Shown piece after piece: positions 11,670 through 23,099 of a stretch of 64,000 nt of DNA. Both the position numbers and the translations under genes were made by a program. This DNA comes from Immersiella caudata (lineage: Eukaryota; Ascomycota; Sordariomycetes; Sordariales; Lasiosphaeriaceae): positions 3,596,001 through 3,660,000 of the forward strand of contig JAULSU010000003.1 of NCBI GenBank assembly GCA_030512335.1, written 5' to 3'. Position 1 is the stretch's first letter; the number at the start of each line of letters is the position of its first letter. The notes beneath the pieces were generated by a model. It was not told the DNA's origin. It saw nothing but the letters and a program-made list of their open reading frames with translations, and ran no database searches.

Positions 11670-12833
11670 ATGGCGATCCCCACTCTCCATGCCCTAGAGG
11701 AGTGTTCCGACTTCTCCAAAACCGTCGAGCCCTTCATTCCACAGCTGTATGCACTCCCTGAGAGGCTATTCGCTGTGATCTCCGGCAACGAAAGCCTGGT
11801 GAAGCTTTACACAGAGACCAATCCGCTTATATCCGGCTTCGCCATCTCTGTTTTTCTTGGCGCCGTGTTTCTCGTCGCGGCCGAAGTCAACAGAAACTAC
11901 TCGCAGGTTGACCGGTTCTGGTCTCTTCTTCCCACTTTCTACATCGCCCATTTTGACATCTGGGGTCGCTTGACTGGTGTCCCGAGCCAACGACTTGACG
12001 CCGCTCTCCTTTTCAGCACAGTATGGAGTGTGGGTACCCTCAACGCCGTCGTAACCCCGCGAGGTGTGCTGACGGACAAACGCAGATCCGCCTTACATAC
12101 AACTATTGGCGGAAGGGTGGTTACGAGATCGGATCTGAGGACTATCGGTGGCCCATCATCCGCAAACAAGTCCCAAAGATCGTCTTCCACGTCCTCAACT
12201 GGACCTTTATCTCCTTTATCCAGAGTATCTTGCTCTTTATGCTCTCCGCGCCAGCATACACTTTGCTTCTGGCGACTCAGTTTGAGCCCGAGCTGTCGAG
12301 CGCCGATCTGGCGTTTACTGCGGTTGAGCTTGGCCTGATCCTGGCTGAGTGGTTCGCCGACCAGCAGCAATGGAGTCAGTTGAGGCCCTGACTCTCTTTA
12401 GACGCAAGCTAACCGCTCTGCAGACTTCCATGCTGCCAAAGACGAGCACAAGAAAACCGGCAAAGTTTTGCCCGGCTACAAACAGGTCGATCTGGATCGT
12501 GGATTCCTCACGTCCGGCCTGTGGGGGTACAGCCGGCATCCCAACTTCGCCTGTGAGCAATCCATTTGGTTCTTCCTGTACCAGTGGTCCTGCTTCGCGT
12601 CAAAGAATCTTTACAGCTGGCTGGCTGCGGGGCCGGTCTTCTTGATCATGCTCTTCCAAGGGTCGACTTGGCTGACGGAGTTGATCACATCTGGCAAATA
12701 CCCCGAGTATCGCGACTATCAGCGCAGCGTTGGAATGTTCGTCCCAACTAGTGCCTCTACATACAAGGCACCGGTCGCGAAGCCGAAGGTCATCCGCACG
12801 AGCGAGCTCGCAAACAAGCAGAAGCAGAAGTAG
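11670..12833 (+). CDS. DUF1295 / steroid-5-alpha-reductase-like membrane protein
   Basis: Three exons (11670-12029, 12086-12374, 12424-12833) give 352 residues; introns are 56 and 49 bp. Several hydrophobic segments are visible (ISGFAISVFLGAVFLVAAEV, VLNWTFISFIQSILLFML, LAFTAVELGLILAEWFADQQ). Hallmarks of the family are VWSIRLTYNYWRKGGYEIG with EDYRW, and in the C-terminal part RGFLTSGLWGYSRHPNFACE followed by SGKYPEYRDYQRSVGMFVP, the typical NAD(P)H-binding end shared with steroid reductases and isoprenylcysteine methyltransferases. The tail is Lys-rich (ELANKQKQK), which may act as an ER-retrieval-type signal. The intron 1 donor GTGGGT was chosen because it keeps VWSIRLTYNYW intact. Substrate unknown; probably an ER reductase. 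Confidence 0.92.
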
Positions 12834-14232
12834 AGTCAAATGATATCGCCCCCGAAAAACCGGCGCGTTTGAACGCGGGGGCGGACGGCTTCGGCTGGCC
12901 AGTCGGAACTGCTGACCAGCGCGTGGCGAGCGCTGCCGTGGGCATTGGTCAGTGAGCGGAATTGCGTTCGTCTCTGGGGTTGAAGCGGGGCCCCGAGATG
13001 GATTGTGGAGAGAAGAATGTGTGGCTCCGGCCCAAGACCCCGCCAAGGAACGTACCACAAGCTTGAGTGGGCGATCTTCAACGACCGAAATCAATGGTGT
13101 TCGGTCCAATAATAGGGTCATATCCCGCGACATGTTCAGATAGCGTTCCATATCTGTAGCAGCGAGCAAGATTGGTGCGAATGCGGCCCTTCGAAATGAC
13201 GGAAAAATGGTGATCGAAATGCAAACAGAACTGCAGATGACTGATGCACCCTCCACACATGATAGCCAAGGAAAGCGGTCCGTTTTCTAAACTTCACGGA
13301 CAGGACCCGCGGATCCGGTTCGAATGAGAGCCCTCCGGGCCCTGAGCAGGGGCTGAAAGCCTTGGGCGGACCGCGTGATCACCTCTGAAATTACATTGGC
13401 CTTCAGATTGGACCGTCCACGTTGGGGGTGGGTCAGTTTGAGGCCCAGCTTCCAGAGCTCTGCCTCTTCTGGTGACAGGAACGATCTTCGGCCCTTCGAC
13501 ATCTTTTTTTCTGCAGCCGCTTTCAGCGAGGCGGAATCCCGGGGTGCCTGTCGCAGTCGTATCCGCGGGGCAACAGGTGGGCACGCCGGACATCGGCGTC
13601 ACAACGTCCGCAAAAGAGAATTGACCATAAATACCCTCAGGTGATGCCATCGTCACTCGGTTCCCGTGATGTCTTGTTTTGATGGAAGCGCTTGATTATT
13701 TCCCAACTGTGTAGTGACATTTTTGCCATTTGCCACTGGCTGTCAGTCTTTACCTCCAGGTCCCACACTCTTGTTGACTCCCGTCCGTCCCGGTACCTCC
13801 GACGTTCGTCCGCACTTCTTGTCACTCGCTTGTCCCGTCGCTGCCGATATACCGTCCGATCTCCGAAGGCATTTCTCAGCCCCTGATTTCCCATCACAAC
13901 ACGTTCTTTTCTTTCTCTTCGTTTCGGCCTCCCCGCAAACCAAACGCCCAACTTTTCATCTGATCCGGCCCCAAGCTTAAAACTCTCCAGTACTCTCCGG
14001 CAGCCACTTATTTCATCGGAACCACCACAAGCTCACTCGGTGAATCAAGACTGCGGGGGAGGAGACAACCTGAGCGGCGCCTCAAAGCAAAAACGACGGC
14101 GGCTTGATTTCGGCACTCATCGAAGGCTAATTTTCGTGGGTTAGCCCTGAATTTTGGAAACCCAGCGGATCCCGGCGTCCGCTCGCTGCCCACCATAAAG
14201 ACCACCCATTTCCACCCTTCCGGAATTCCAAA
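12834..14232. other. Intergenic, no gene seen
   Basis: Between the DUF1295 gene and the small unknown gene, both on the plus strand. The last 500 bp are C/T-rich (13680-13980), typical of a fungal promoter and leader. A 218-codon minus-strand frame at 12600-13256 overlaps the DUF1295 exon and is judged a shadow. Confidence 0.45.
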
Positions 14233-14775
14233 ATGGCATCCTTCTTCGAAGACCTATACAACAAGCTATTCCCACCGCTCTCAACTTCGCCGCCGCCATT
14301 CTCAACCCTACACCCAAGCTCCTTCTTACTCGCCCAAGACGACGACATGTCTACGCAAAACACCAAGTCCTTGCCACCCTCCACCATGGACGAGTCAGCC
14401 ATCGTCGACAGTCTTATCGGTGGCGAGTCGGTCCCTGGCTATTTCCCAACCACCCCGCGCACCTCCATGTCCTCGACCATCTCCTCCCAGTCGGACATTG
14501 CCAATCGCCTTTCCACCACTGCTGCCCGTCCTTCAATCAAGCACGACGCCATGACCTGTCACTTCCCCAAGCCGACCGAGGAGCTCAACCTCGATGAGAT
14601 GCTTGCCCGCGAACCCAGAAAGCACACACTCGGCCACTGGTTCAAGAATGGCAAGGAAGTCAGGCTGCCGGAGACAACCCCAGCCCAGCAAGCCAAGGCC
14701 TTCGAGGACGCCAAGAAGGAGCTCCTGCGCGCAAAGGAGGAGATGCTAAAGCTCTACATCGGCAAGCGCGCTTGA
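14233..14775 (+). CDS. Small conserved-looking protein of unknown function
   Basis: Single exon, 180 residues, ATG in the context TCCAAAATGG. The first third is Pro/Ser-rich (PPLSTSPPPFSTLHP). The middle carries MDESAIVDSLIGGESVPGYF and a Ser/Thr run. The C-terminal third looks folded: LNLDEMLAREPRKHTLGHWF, then KNGKEVRLPE and a charged helix AFEDAKKELLRAKEEMLKLY. Codon use and low stop density fit a real gene, and the C/T-rich leader just upstream supports the start. I do not recognise the family; no signal peptide or membrane segment is seen. Confidence 0.7.
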   Translation: MASFFEDLYNKLFPPLSTSPPPFSTLHPSSFLLAQDDDMSTQNTKSLPPSTMDESAIVDSLIGGESVPGYFPTTPRTSMSSTISSQSDIANRLSTTAARPSIKHDAMTCHFPKPTEELNLDEMLAREPRKHTLGHWFKNGKEVRLPETTPAQQAKAFEDAKKELLRAKEEMLKLYIGKRA

Positions 14776-15259
14776 CTGCTCAATTCCGCCAACCACTCAA
14801 CATCCATCTCCTTCACCTGTACTTTGCATAAGATACCATTGACGGCAGGACCAAAGACGGGCCGTCACGATACGGCAACTCTGCTTCCCGGCCATTTACT
14901 TCTTCATCCCTCGAAACAACTCGCGGCATCGACGGCTTCGAGAACGTTTGCGCAGGGGCACCGTTTTTATTTTCATGGGTCAGGTGGCGAAATGGGCGTT
15001 CAACTCTTGCTTTTGCCGCTGCTTTTCAGTGGCAGCACATTTTCTATCAATCGTCATGTAAGCGGCATAGAGAAGGCTTGGGAAGACCTATACAGGACAC
15101 CAACAGGATACCGGCAGGCGTTACTAAGAGAGATGGTATTGCCCTTTATATGTACTTGTAATCCCGCTTCTTCATTGGCGAGCAGGCAGGTAGAGATGCC
15201 TAGGGAATACCTAAAAAAAATTTCACACATCTCTCTCGATTGCAACTGCTGTGCCGATT
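14776..15259. other. Convergent intergenic region
   Basis: A 484-bp gap between the 3' ends of the small unknown gene (+) and the TMEM205-like gene (-). Only untranslated tails are expected; a 152-codon plus-strand frame at 14824-15282 has no recognisable content. Confidence 0.5.
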
Positions 15260-15975
15260 TCAAAGGCGTGACGCGAGGTTGAAGCCGTACACAACCGAGC
15301 CGATGAAGGTGCCCAGGTTGAGGAGCGACGAAGCGCCGTGAAGCACGGAGAAGCGCTTGTTCAGGGCCGTCATCTCCTGGCTGTGAGGGGGAGCGTCGTA
15401 GCTCTTCTTGCCGTCCTTTCTCTCTGTCCCTGGCGTTAGCACAGCACCAAAACCAAGGTGCCAAGTAACACAGGCGAGTCAGGTCTGACCTTGAAGCTTT
15501 CTCTGGTCCATGCACTTGGTGGTGGCCGGCCCGACGACCGCAAGATTCGCAAGGGCCGAAAGGAATGTGGCGGCGATAGGGTAGAGCACGCTGGTGTTTT
15601 CCAGAACACCGGCGACGCCTGACTGTGAGAAGCTGTCGCCGGGGTAGGTCAAAGCGAGGACGACTGGCAGCGCAGTTTGCATGGTGAAGTACACTGGGAA
15701 GAGCTTCGCCATGAGGAGCGAGAATTGCGGGCGGGCGAGGACCTGGAAGGACACGATGCCCCCCACAAATGTGCTGCCAGTGTCAGCCGAAGGCGGCCTG
15801 AGATACTAGCGGCGTGCAAGGGAGATTTACTGACTGAAAGAATGTTGTTCCCAACAACGTGCCATAGCTACAGGTCTCAATCAGCAATCAGCGCTCTTCG
15901 CGGACCGTCAAGGTGCTCCGCTCCTCACCTGAGGATATGGTACGGCGCCGGAGAAAAAATGCTAGAACCCGACAT
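15260..15975 (-). CDS. TMEM205-like (DUF4149) membrane protein
   Basis: Four exons (15975-15929, 15867-15835, 15773-15490, 15429-15260) give 177 residues. The N-terminus PYHILSYGTLLGTTFFHTFV is assembled from three exons and matches the start of fungal TMEM205 homologues, followed by GGIVSFQVLARPQFSLLMAK and LFPVYFTMQTALPVVLALTY. Four membrane segments are expected: the N-terminal one, FPVYFTMQTALPVVLAL, LYPIAATFLSALANLAVVG and the C-terminal LNLGTFIGSVVYGFNLA. The conserved NKRFSVLHGASSLLNL precedes the last. Human TMEM205 is tied to cisplatin resistance; the fungal role is unknown. Exon 2 is only 33 bp. Divergent from Ku80. Confidence 0.9.
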
Positions 15976-16420
15976 GGCAACGGCGGATATGGAACAGACA
16001 GAATTACTGAAACGCTTTGGATCAACTTGAGAGATTTACTGAAAGGGAAAAGACAAAGCCAAGACCAAGGACACTGAAGCTCGCATCATTGCGTTGACGT
16101 CCTGCCCCTGTCACTGCGGGGCCGTCGATGCCCAGCGCTTCAGCCCCCTGTAGCATCTGATAAGATCACGTGGACTCGCGCCTACACGCGCTGCTGCCTG
16201 GAGGAAGCGCGAAACGGAGCAGCACAGAGTCACGGGTGGTCAGGTTTGGTAGTTGTCTCATTCACGGTTTGGGCAGATGCGTCCTATGAGGTTTCCGGGT
16301 TGCCCGTCTTCTGTAAACAAAACCCCGAGATTTCTCACATTTTTCCACCTCACCTCAATTGACTTCTCAACCCGCCTCATCCGCAATTTTTGACAGCAGT
16401 GCTGCCAGCTCACCTTCAAA
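15976..16420. promoter_or_regulatory. Shared divergent promoter region, TMEM205-like gene / KU80
   Basis: A 445-bp gap between two outward-facing start codons. No coding signal. The KU80 side ends in a C/T-rich leader (16320-16380). Confidence 0.5.
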
Positions 16421-18897
16421 ATGGCTGACAAAGAGGCCACCGTCTACATCATCGACGTCGGCGAAACCATGGCCGACTGTCACAATGGCCGTATGGAATC
16501 CGACCTCGACTTCTCCATGCGCTACGTCTGGGACAAAATCTCAACCACGGTCGCCGCTGGCCGCAAAACATGGACCGTTGGTGTCATCGGCACCGGCACC
16601 GATGAGACCAACAACCCGCCCCACGATGAGGGTCTTGCCGGCTATGGCAACATCTCAATCCTGCAGGAGATTACCGCTATCAGCATGGCCTCCGTAAGGG
16701 AGCTGAGGAATAAGATTCGGCCGTCGTCGACGTCGGGTGGGGATGCGATTTCGGCCATTGTTGTGGCGAGTAATATGATTGAGCTTTTTACGAAGAAGTT
16801 GAAATACAAGAGGAGGATTTTCCTAGTGACGAATGCGGATTTCCCGGTGGACGATAGCGAGGAGTCTTTGGACGATGTGGCGACTAGGTTGAATGAGTTG
16901 GGGATTGAGTTGGTAGTTATGTGAGAGCGTGCTGTGAGGAAATCCCTTGGAAATGAGACTGACTGGGGCAGTGGTGTCGACTTCGATGATCCCGACTATG
17001 GGTATAAAGAGGAGGATAAGCCTCAGATCAAGGTGAGGAAGCCGGGTTGAATTTTCGGGGCTCCAGTCTCACTGACTGCAAAAAGGCACACAATGAGGCC
17101 ACGCTCCAGAATCTGGTAAGCAAGTGCAACAACGCCGTGTATGGAACGATGGCTCAGGCCGTCGAAGAGCTGTCGATACCACGGATCAAGTCCGTCAGGC
17201 CGTTCAAGGCCTACGATGGGGACCTCACTCTCGGAGATGCAGAGAAGTATGAGAACGCTCTGAGTATACATGTGGAGCGGTACTTCAAAACGAAACGTGC
17301 GGCACCGCCTTCAGGAAGCATGGTTGTGAACAGGTCCGAGTTTGGTGGGCCCTCACAACTCACCCAAGATGACGACGTGGAGATGGGTGGGACTGGTCTT
17401 TCTGCCGTTCAACAGATGCGGAATTACAAAGTCAACGATCCAGACGCGCCGGGTGGCAAGAGGGATGTTGAGTTCTCGGATCTGGCAAAGGGCTACCAGT
17501 ACGGTCGGACTGTTGTACCCTTCAGCGAGTCAGACTTTCCCATCATCAAGCTGGAGACGAAAAAGCAATTTACAATTGTTGGTTTCGTCCCGTTTAGCAG
17601 TGTAAGTCTCAACCCCTTGCCAATTTGGCCCGCGCTGACTTCTTGTGGGTAGTATGACCCATTCCTCAACATGGGCGAGGTAGGCATTGTTGCCGCTCAG
17701 AGACAAAACGATGAGTCCGAGCTGGCGCTCTCCGCACTCATCCGCGCACTGCATGAGCTTGAATCATTCGCCGTGGCACGATACGTCCAAAAGGATGGCG
17801 CCCAACCGCAACTTTTCCTCCTGAAGCCTAACCCAGGCATCGAAGACCCGTTCGAGTGTCTGTACGATGTGCCACTCCCTTTTGCAGAAGATGTGCGCAC
17901 ATATCAGTTTCCACCTCTGGACAAGGTGCTCACTCTAACCGGCCACATCCTCACCGAGCATCGATTGCTTCCTACGGCCGACCTGAACAAGGCCATGAGC
18001 GACTACGTAGACGCAATGGACCTGTCCAAGTTAGGGGCTGACGACGAAGGGTACGGGTTTCCAGGCTTTCTGCTACATGCACTAACACCAGGGCAGAAAC
18101 CCGACCGAATACGCTCCCATCGACGAGTCCTACAATCCTATCATCCACCGCCTGAACCAAGCCATTCGAGCCCGCGCAGTGCACCCTGATGAGCCTATTG
18201 GCCCGCCAGCGGGGATCTTGCTTCGGTTTTCGAAACCTCCAGAGAAGTTACTGGACGATGCGAAATCGGAAATCCGGGCTCTCATCGACGCAGCTGAGGT
18301 CAAAAAGGGTAAGCCTTATAATAGTACATGCCTGGCTCCAAAACCAGGTGCTGACAGTGACACAGTCCCAGCAAAAGCCAAAGGAAAGCGCAGCAAAAAG
18401 GATACCGTCAAGCCTCTCTCCGGTCTTGATATTGATGCTCTCCTTGGTCAAGGCAGAAGAACCACAATCTCGAAGGAGAACGCGATTCCAGAGTTCAAAC
18501 AGGCACTCGCGACGGCATCCGACGACTCCACGATCGAGAGTGCTGTTAAACAGATGGGTGAGATCATCAAGAAGCTCATCCAGGAAAGCTTTGCAGACTT
18601 GCAGTATGCCCGGGCAGCCGAGAATCTCCGAGTTATGCGCGAGGAGCTCATAAATCTCGAGATGCCGGCCCTGTACAACAAGTTCTTGACATCGCTCAAG
18701 TCGAGTATCTTGTCGGGTGCGCTGGACGGTGACCGAAGGGAAATGTGGTTCAAACATATTATTGGAGGACGGTTGAGCCTGATCACTTCGGATGAGAGCG
18801 ATGTCTCTGGCGTGATGGCTGAGGTTGTGACAGAGGTGAGCACCCTGATCCCGTACTTTGAACAGTACTGACGCTGAGTCTTTAGTTCGCCAAATAA
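16421..18897 (+). CDS. YKU80: Ku80 subunit of the Ku DNA end-binding heterodimer
   Basis: Exons 16421-16920, 16972-17032, 17086-17601, 17653-18050, 18097-18308, 18366-18835 and 18886-18897 give 722 residues, typical of fungal Ku80 (mus-52 in Neurospora). The vWA-like N-terminal domain starts MADKEATVYIIDVGETM and includes YGNISILQEITA and KYKRRIFLVTNADFP. The beta-barrel core has GYQYGRTVVPFSESDFPIIK and FTIVGFVP. Later are PPLDKVLTLTGHILTEHRLL and NPTEYAPIDESYNPIIHRLN, where the intron ending at 18096 restores the frame. The C-terminal arm has KQMGEIIKKLIQESFADLQY. With Ku70 it binds broken ends and starts non-homologous end joining, and it guards telomeres. If the last intron (18836-18885) is not used, the frame runs to 18871 and the protein is 730 residues. 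Confidence 0.94.
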
Positions 18898-19683
18898 TGG
18901 TGCCTACCAGGTACTACTTTTCGTAGCGTGTGCCAGTATGATCGATTTGACGGCTTGGAAGCGATGGCACAGGAGTGTAAAAGCACAAGCTTGACCTCGG
19001 ACATGTACAGGAGCAGCAACCGACTGTATTTGATGTGGATTGATTGGAGGCACCAGCGGTAAGCCTCGTTGCCTGGAGCCTGACAGCATTTTGTAAGGCT
19101 CCCTCTAGACAGCGTTCACAGCGCGTATCCGAAAGATGCTTGCCATTCCCTGAGCAATGAGGAATGCAAAGTTAACTTACTACATATAGCCCTAGCCCTC
19201 AGTTCTCACCATGTAAACAACCCCTTTAGCGGTTGTCATTCCTGTCATCTATGAACCGGACCATGGTTTTTGTAAATGGTGGTTTTTCTCTTTAGTTTTG
19301 ATGTGCAGGTTGCCGACCGGAGGCCGTTTGGTTTGGGAAAGGCACACTTTTTGCTGAAAATTGTATCGCCCTTTCCTCGAATGCTGAGGAAGCACCTACC
19401 ACACCAGAACTGCAACCTGTTGCACCAAAAACTCAGCCCACCAGAAACGTGGGATCGCTTCGCTTTCCCTTAGGGCAGCGCCACGAGGTAAGGCCATTAT
19501 TCACTTCGACGCAGAACTTTCCTATTTTGGTTTGGCATGATGGCCCCTCCAGCTTTGATCTTGCAAAGCAAACCTGCAACATCCGTTTGCTTCTGCAGCT
19601 TGCAGACCGCACACAACACCCACGATGCTCACGCTAACAACCCAGCCTTCTGCGACCCATTTACTGATAACCACCGCAGAACC
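18898..19683. other. Intergenic, no gene seen
   Basis: About 790 bp holding the KU80 3' end and the promoter and leader of the Gfd2-like gene. Nothing else recognised. Confidence 0.5.
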
Positions 19684-21739
19684 ATGGATCCTAATCTCAT
19701 ATCTCTGCTCTCCGAGCTCACCGGTGAACCGGATCTCTGGAAGGATATGGACTATTTGAGCGCTGCCAGTTCCGAGTGGGAGGCGCCGAAGATCAAAAAC
19801 GTCACAAGGGTGGATGAGGATTGGGACTTGACCCCTGTTGCCGTCGCCGACAATGGCGACTATGAGGAGCAGAGTGAAACTGGCTCTCTCGATATAGTCT
19901 TCGGCACCAAGGACCTCGATGACAAAAACGAGAGCGAGGCTAAGAGTGGCGCCTACACGACGGCACCGCACAGGCCGGTGGGGCCCGATCCTATGAAGAT
20001 GAGAAGCATCGACTGGAAGGAGACAGGACTCAAGTGCGGTGATGTGTCTGGAGAGCTGGAGCCTTTCTGCCCTTGGAAGCTGGTCACAAACTATTGCGAT
20101 ACGTTTGTTGGGAAGGTCAATGGTGAGAAAGCTAGGCGCTTCTTCACGCTGGAGGGTCTGCATGAGAATCGCGTCTGGGACCTGTAAGTATACTCACCCC
20201 CATATTGTCCTTATTCGCCGTCCCACCCTCCTGTCGTCACTTCATCCCTACTTTCTGCGGCTCGGCGTGAAATCTCTGCTGCTCATCACACCTTGTCGGT
20301 GGCTGTAGCGGATATTTGGAGGAATGAACAAGATCTAAACAAGTCTTAGCTACTACATCCACCGCCCGGATGCGCCCAACTCGGATCCTCTCCTCTTCAT
20401 TCCCACACATCAGTTCGAGCACTTGCTGGAATACGTCAATAAGAAGCTGGGAATCTTTCTCTCCATTCCAGGCGGTGCAAATTCTGAGAAATTTGAGCGC
20501 ACCTTTGGTCTTGGTGGCACCCCTCGGCCCCGATTCCTTGGTCGCTCGACCAGCGAGGAAGTCTTTCGCGACCTAACTGAGGAGTTTCCGCCCTACCACC
20601 CCGACGACAACCTCGAGAAGGCTACTCATCTTGGTCGTGAATTCTTCCTCGAGGTTCTTCAGTCAATCACGAACATGAAGAACAAGAAAAAGAAGTCGGA
20701 AAAGGCGCGTGTCAAGCGCCTGAATACCCATCGCGCATGGGGCCGTTCCTCGAAGAGAATCCAGCGATACCTTGGGTTGAGGCAGGCTAAGCATTTGGCA
20801 AAAACCTCTCATGTCGCGGGCAATGAAGCTCAGACTCTCGATCTCGACCGACCCTTGGACACCAAGCCCGAAGGCCCAGTCCGCTTTGTGGCCATTGATA
20901 TCGAGGCCTACGAACACAACCAGGACCTTATCACTGAGGTGGGTGTGGCTGTCCTGGATGCCGAAAAACTTGCTGGCGTTGCGCCTGGAGAGGCTGGCAA
21001 GAACTGGCATTCTCTGATCAAGTCCCGACACTTTCGCGTCAAGGAGAATGCCTGGGCCGTGAACAAGACTCACGTTCACGGCTGCCCCGAATTCTTCAAC
21101 TTCGGGTTCGTCCCGATTCCCATATGCTTGGAGACTTACGTTAACACTGCCACAGGGACAGCGAGAAGGTTCCGCTGGATCACATTCCTAGGCTCCTCCA
21201 ACAGATCATTGATGACGCGGAAGCCAAGCCCGGTGAGACAACGGTTGGTGGTCGCCGCCCAGTCGTCCTCGTTTTCCACGAATCTGCCGCCGACATGAAG
21301 TATCTGAGGACATTGGGCTACAACCTATTCAACGCCCCCAACGTTATTGAGATCGCCGACACCCGCGAGCTCAACTCGTTCAACACCCGAAACCACAACT
21401 CGACCGGGCTTGGGGGTATCCTTCAGCGGCTGGGACTCTATACCCAGCACTTACACAACGCGGGCAATGATGCCACCTACACACTGCAGGCACTCATCAG
21501 TCTGGCGGTCGAGAGGCGCTTGTACAGCCTGGCAAGCAAGGCCGGAGAGGAAACTTCGACGTAAGCAAGAAGCCGCTCATCTCATCTCGTGCCATGCTGA
21601 CTCAGACGACAGACACGTTCCATTCAGCGAGCTGAGGAAAGGCGAGGGATGGTCAAGTGGTGGAGAAGACTCTGATGGCGGAGCCCCTGTTGCTCCCGCC
21701 CTCGACTACGATGATGTGGCTTACCAGGGAGATTGGTAA
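19684..21739 (+). CDS. Gfd2/YDR514C-like RNase H-fold (DEDDh) protein
   Basis: Four exons (19684-20183, 20350-21105, 21156-21560, 21613-21739) give 595 residues; the start ACCATGG is a strong context. The C-terminal half is a DEDD-type exonuclease fold: motif I FVAIDIEAYEHN (Asp350, Glu352), then LITEVGVAVLDAEKL; motif II VFHESAADMKYLRTLGYN (Asp465); IADTRELNSF; and motif III HLHNAGNDATYTLQAL (His519, Asp524). All residues expected for catalysis are present. The region between is basic (KNKKKKSEKARVKRL). Yeast Gfd2 genetically supports the mRNA-export helicase Dbp5; activity of the family is poorly known. Intron 1 (20184-20349, 166 bp) is long for the window and intron 2 uses a weak GTTCGT donor. 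The final exon adds an acidic tail ending DYDDVAYQGDW. Confidence 0.88.
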
Positions 21740-22150
21740 AGGTAGATTATATATCCCGAGAGGGGGGGAACGATGCATTTTGGAGGGGAGTCGCTAGTTA
21801 CACCCTTTGAGCTTCTCCTACACAGCGCAATCACCAGATAGCCACCAAGCGGAAGAGCACACCTGTCCTTGGACAAACTCCCATGGTCGCCTGTGACTTC
21901 TGTCCCCTCAAACAACTTGGGCAAACCACCCTTCCCCAGAACTTTCTTCCTCTTGAATCCCAATCCAAACCCCAACGCCGGTGCTATGATGCATGTGATT
22001 TTGTACAGGTACAACTACAGCGGCTTCGAGAAGACCGCATCGCCGGCAGATGTCACCCATCCCCTTCGCTGAATGGGTCAACGTCGCTTATATCCGGTCT
22101 CGCCTCGGCCGCATCGGTGTGAATCTTGCTCTTTCCATAAAAACCACCCA
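21740..22150. other. Convergent intergenic region
   Basis: A 411-bp gap between the 3' ends of the Gfd2-like gene and PAM18. No coding sequence recognised. Confidence 0.5.
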
Positions 22151-22632
22151 TCAAATCGCACTCTTCTCCAACAACTCCTTCGCCTCATTCACCTTCGTCG
22201 CTAGGTACGGACTCCCGCCTCGGTCGGGGTGGTTTAGCAGCATCAAAGTGCGATGCGCCTTGCGAACTTTATCCTTGGTGATGCTTCGCTCACTATTTTG
22301 TCCCCTGTCAGCCTCTTACTCCTACACTGCAGTCGCATCTGGGCGACCGCAGTCCCAACACGTGGCGCGAGACGGGGAAGTACGCACCTGAGAGAGAGAA
22401 TGAGCGATGCCTCTCGCTTCGTCATCTTCGGCTCGAAGCCACCCTTGTAAAAGGCCTTTCCGAGGGCGCCGACGCCGCCACGGGAGCGACGAAAGGCAAC
22501 GAGACCGGCGCGGCCCTATAACGGTCATGTATCAGCGGATGCGCCCGGAGGGGTTAGGAAAAGGAGGGGGGGGGCGCGTACAAGGAAAGCAGCGACGGCG
22601 ATGCCGCCTCCGATTGCGAGCATGGAGGCCAT
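22151..22632 (-). CDS. PAM18: Pam18/Tim14 J-protein of the mitochondrial import motor
   Basis: Three exons (22632-22582, 22515-22388, 22292-22151) give 106 residues. Order: a short intermembrane-space/transmembrane start MASMLAIGGGIAVAAFL|GRAG, a linker FRRSRGGVGALGKAFYKGGF, then EPKMTKREASLILSLSE and the J-domain core VRKAHRTLMLLNHPDRGGSP with HPD at 81-83, ending KVNEAKELLEKSAI. Pam18 stimulates mitochondrial Hsp70 (Ssc1) at the TIM23 channel together with Pam16. The protein is shorter at the N-terminus than the yeast protein but normal for filamentous fungi. Convergent with the Gfd2-like gene. Confidence 0.95.
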
Positions 22633-23099
22633 AGTTGTGGTGGATGGGCGAGCGGAATCGGGAGTTGATGGTTTGGTGACGTCGAAGAGACGGTTGCAAC
22701 TTTTTTTTTCGTGACAAGGATGATGAGTTGTCAGGGTTAGGGTTTAAGAGTACGCGATCCCCAAGATCTGGACACGGCTGGTTCGTATCGTTCCCGCCGA
22801 AGCTAAAGTGATACGACGTGGGAGTTCCGATGGCGGTTCCACACGGACGGGCGGAGTCGATCTTTCACGGCAGATTTAGCATAGCGGTCAACAGTCCCAA
22901 CAACCAACTACGTTATGCTGCCTCCATAGGTACCTAGGTACCAAGGTGACAGGCTACAGAAAGAAATAACCAAGAGATAATACCGCCCATTTTCTTCGCA
23001 GACTATTTCCAACTGGCCTGCCGCGTTCGCTGGGTATCAGAAAGACCGTGTCGAAAATAACTCCTAATATCCTACAGACATCCACTTCAGCAAGTTACC
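22633..23099. promoter_or_regulatory. PAM18 promoter region with telomere-like motif
   Basis: A 467-bp gap between PAM18 and the DUF3602 gene, both on the minus strand. At 22732-22745 is AGGGTTAGGGTTT; in the sense of PAM18 this contains AAACCCTAA, the telobox form, about 100 bp upstream of the start codon. A T-run lies at 22701-22709. Confidence 0.5.

Noticed and set aside
12600..13256. 218-codon minus-strand frame
   Set aside because: Overlaps the last exon of the DUF1295 gene antisense and carries no recognisable motif.
13300..13345. tRNA-like B-box (GGTTCGAAT)
   Set aside because: No matching A-box, acceptor stem or anticodon arm around it.
19522..20163. 213-codon minus-strand frame
   Set aside because: Antisense to exon 1 of the Gfd2-like gene, which has a strong start context and in-frame splicing.
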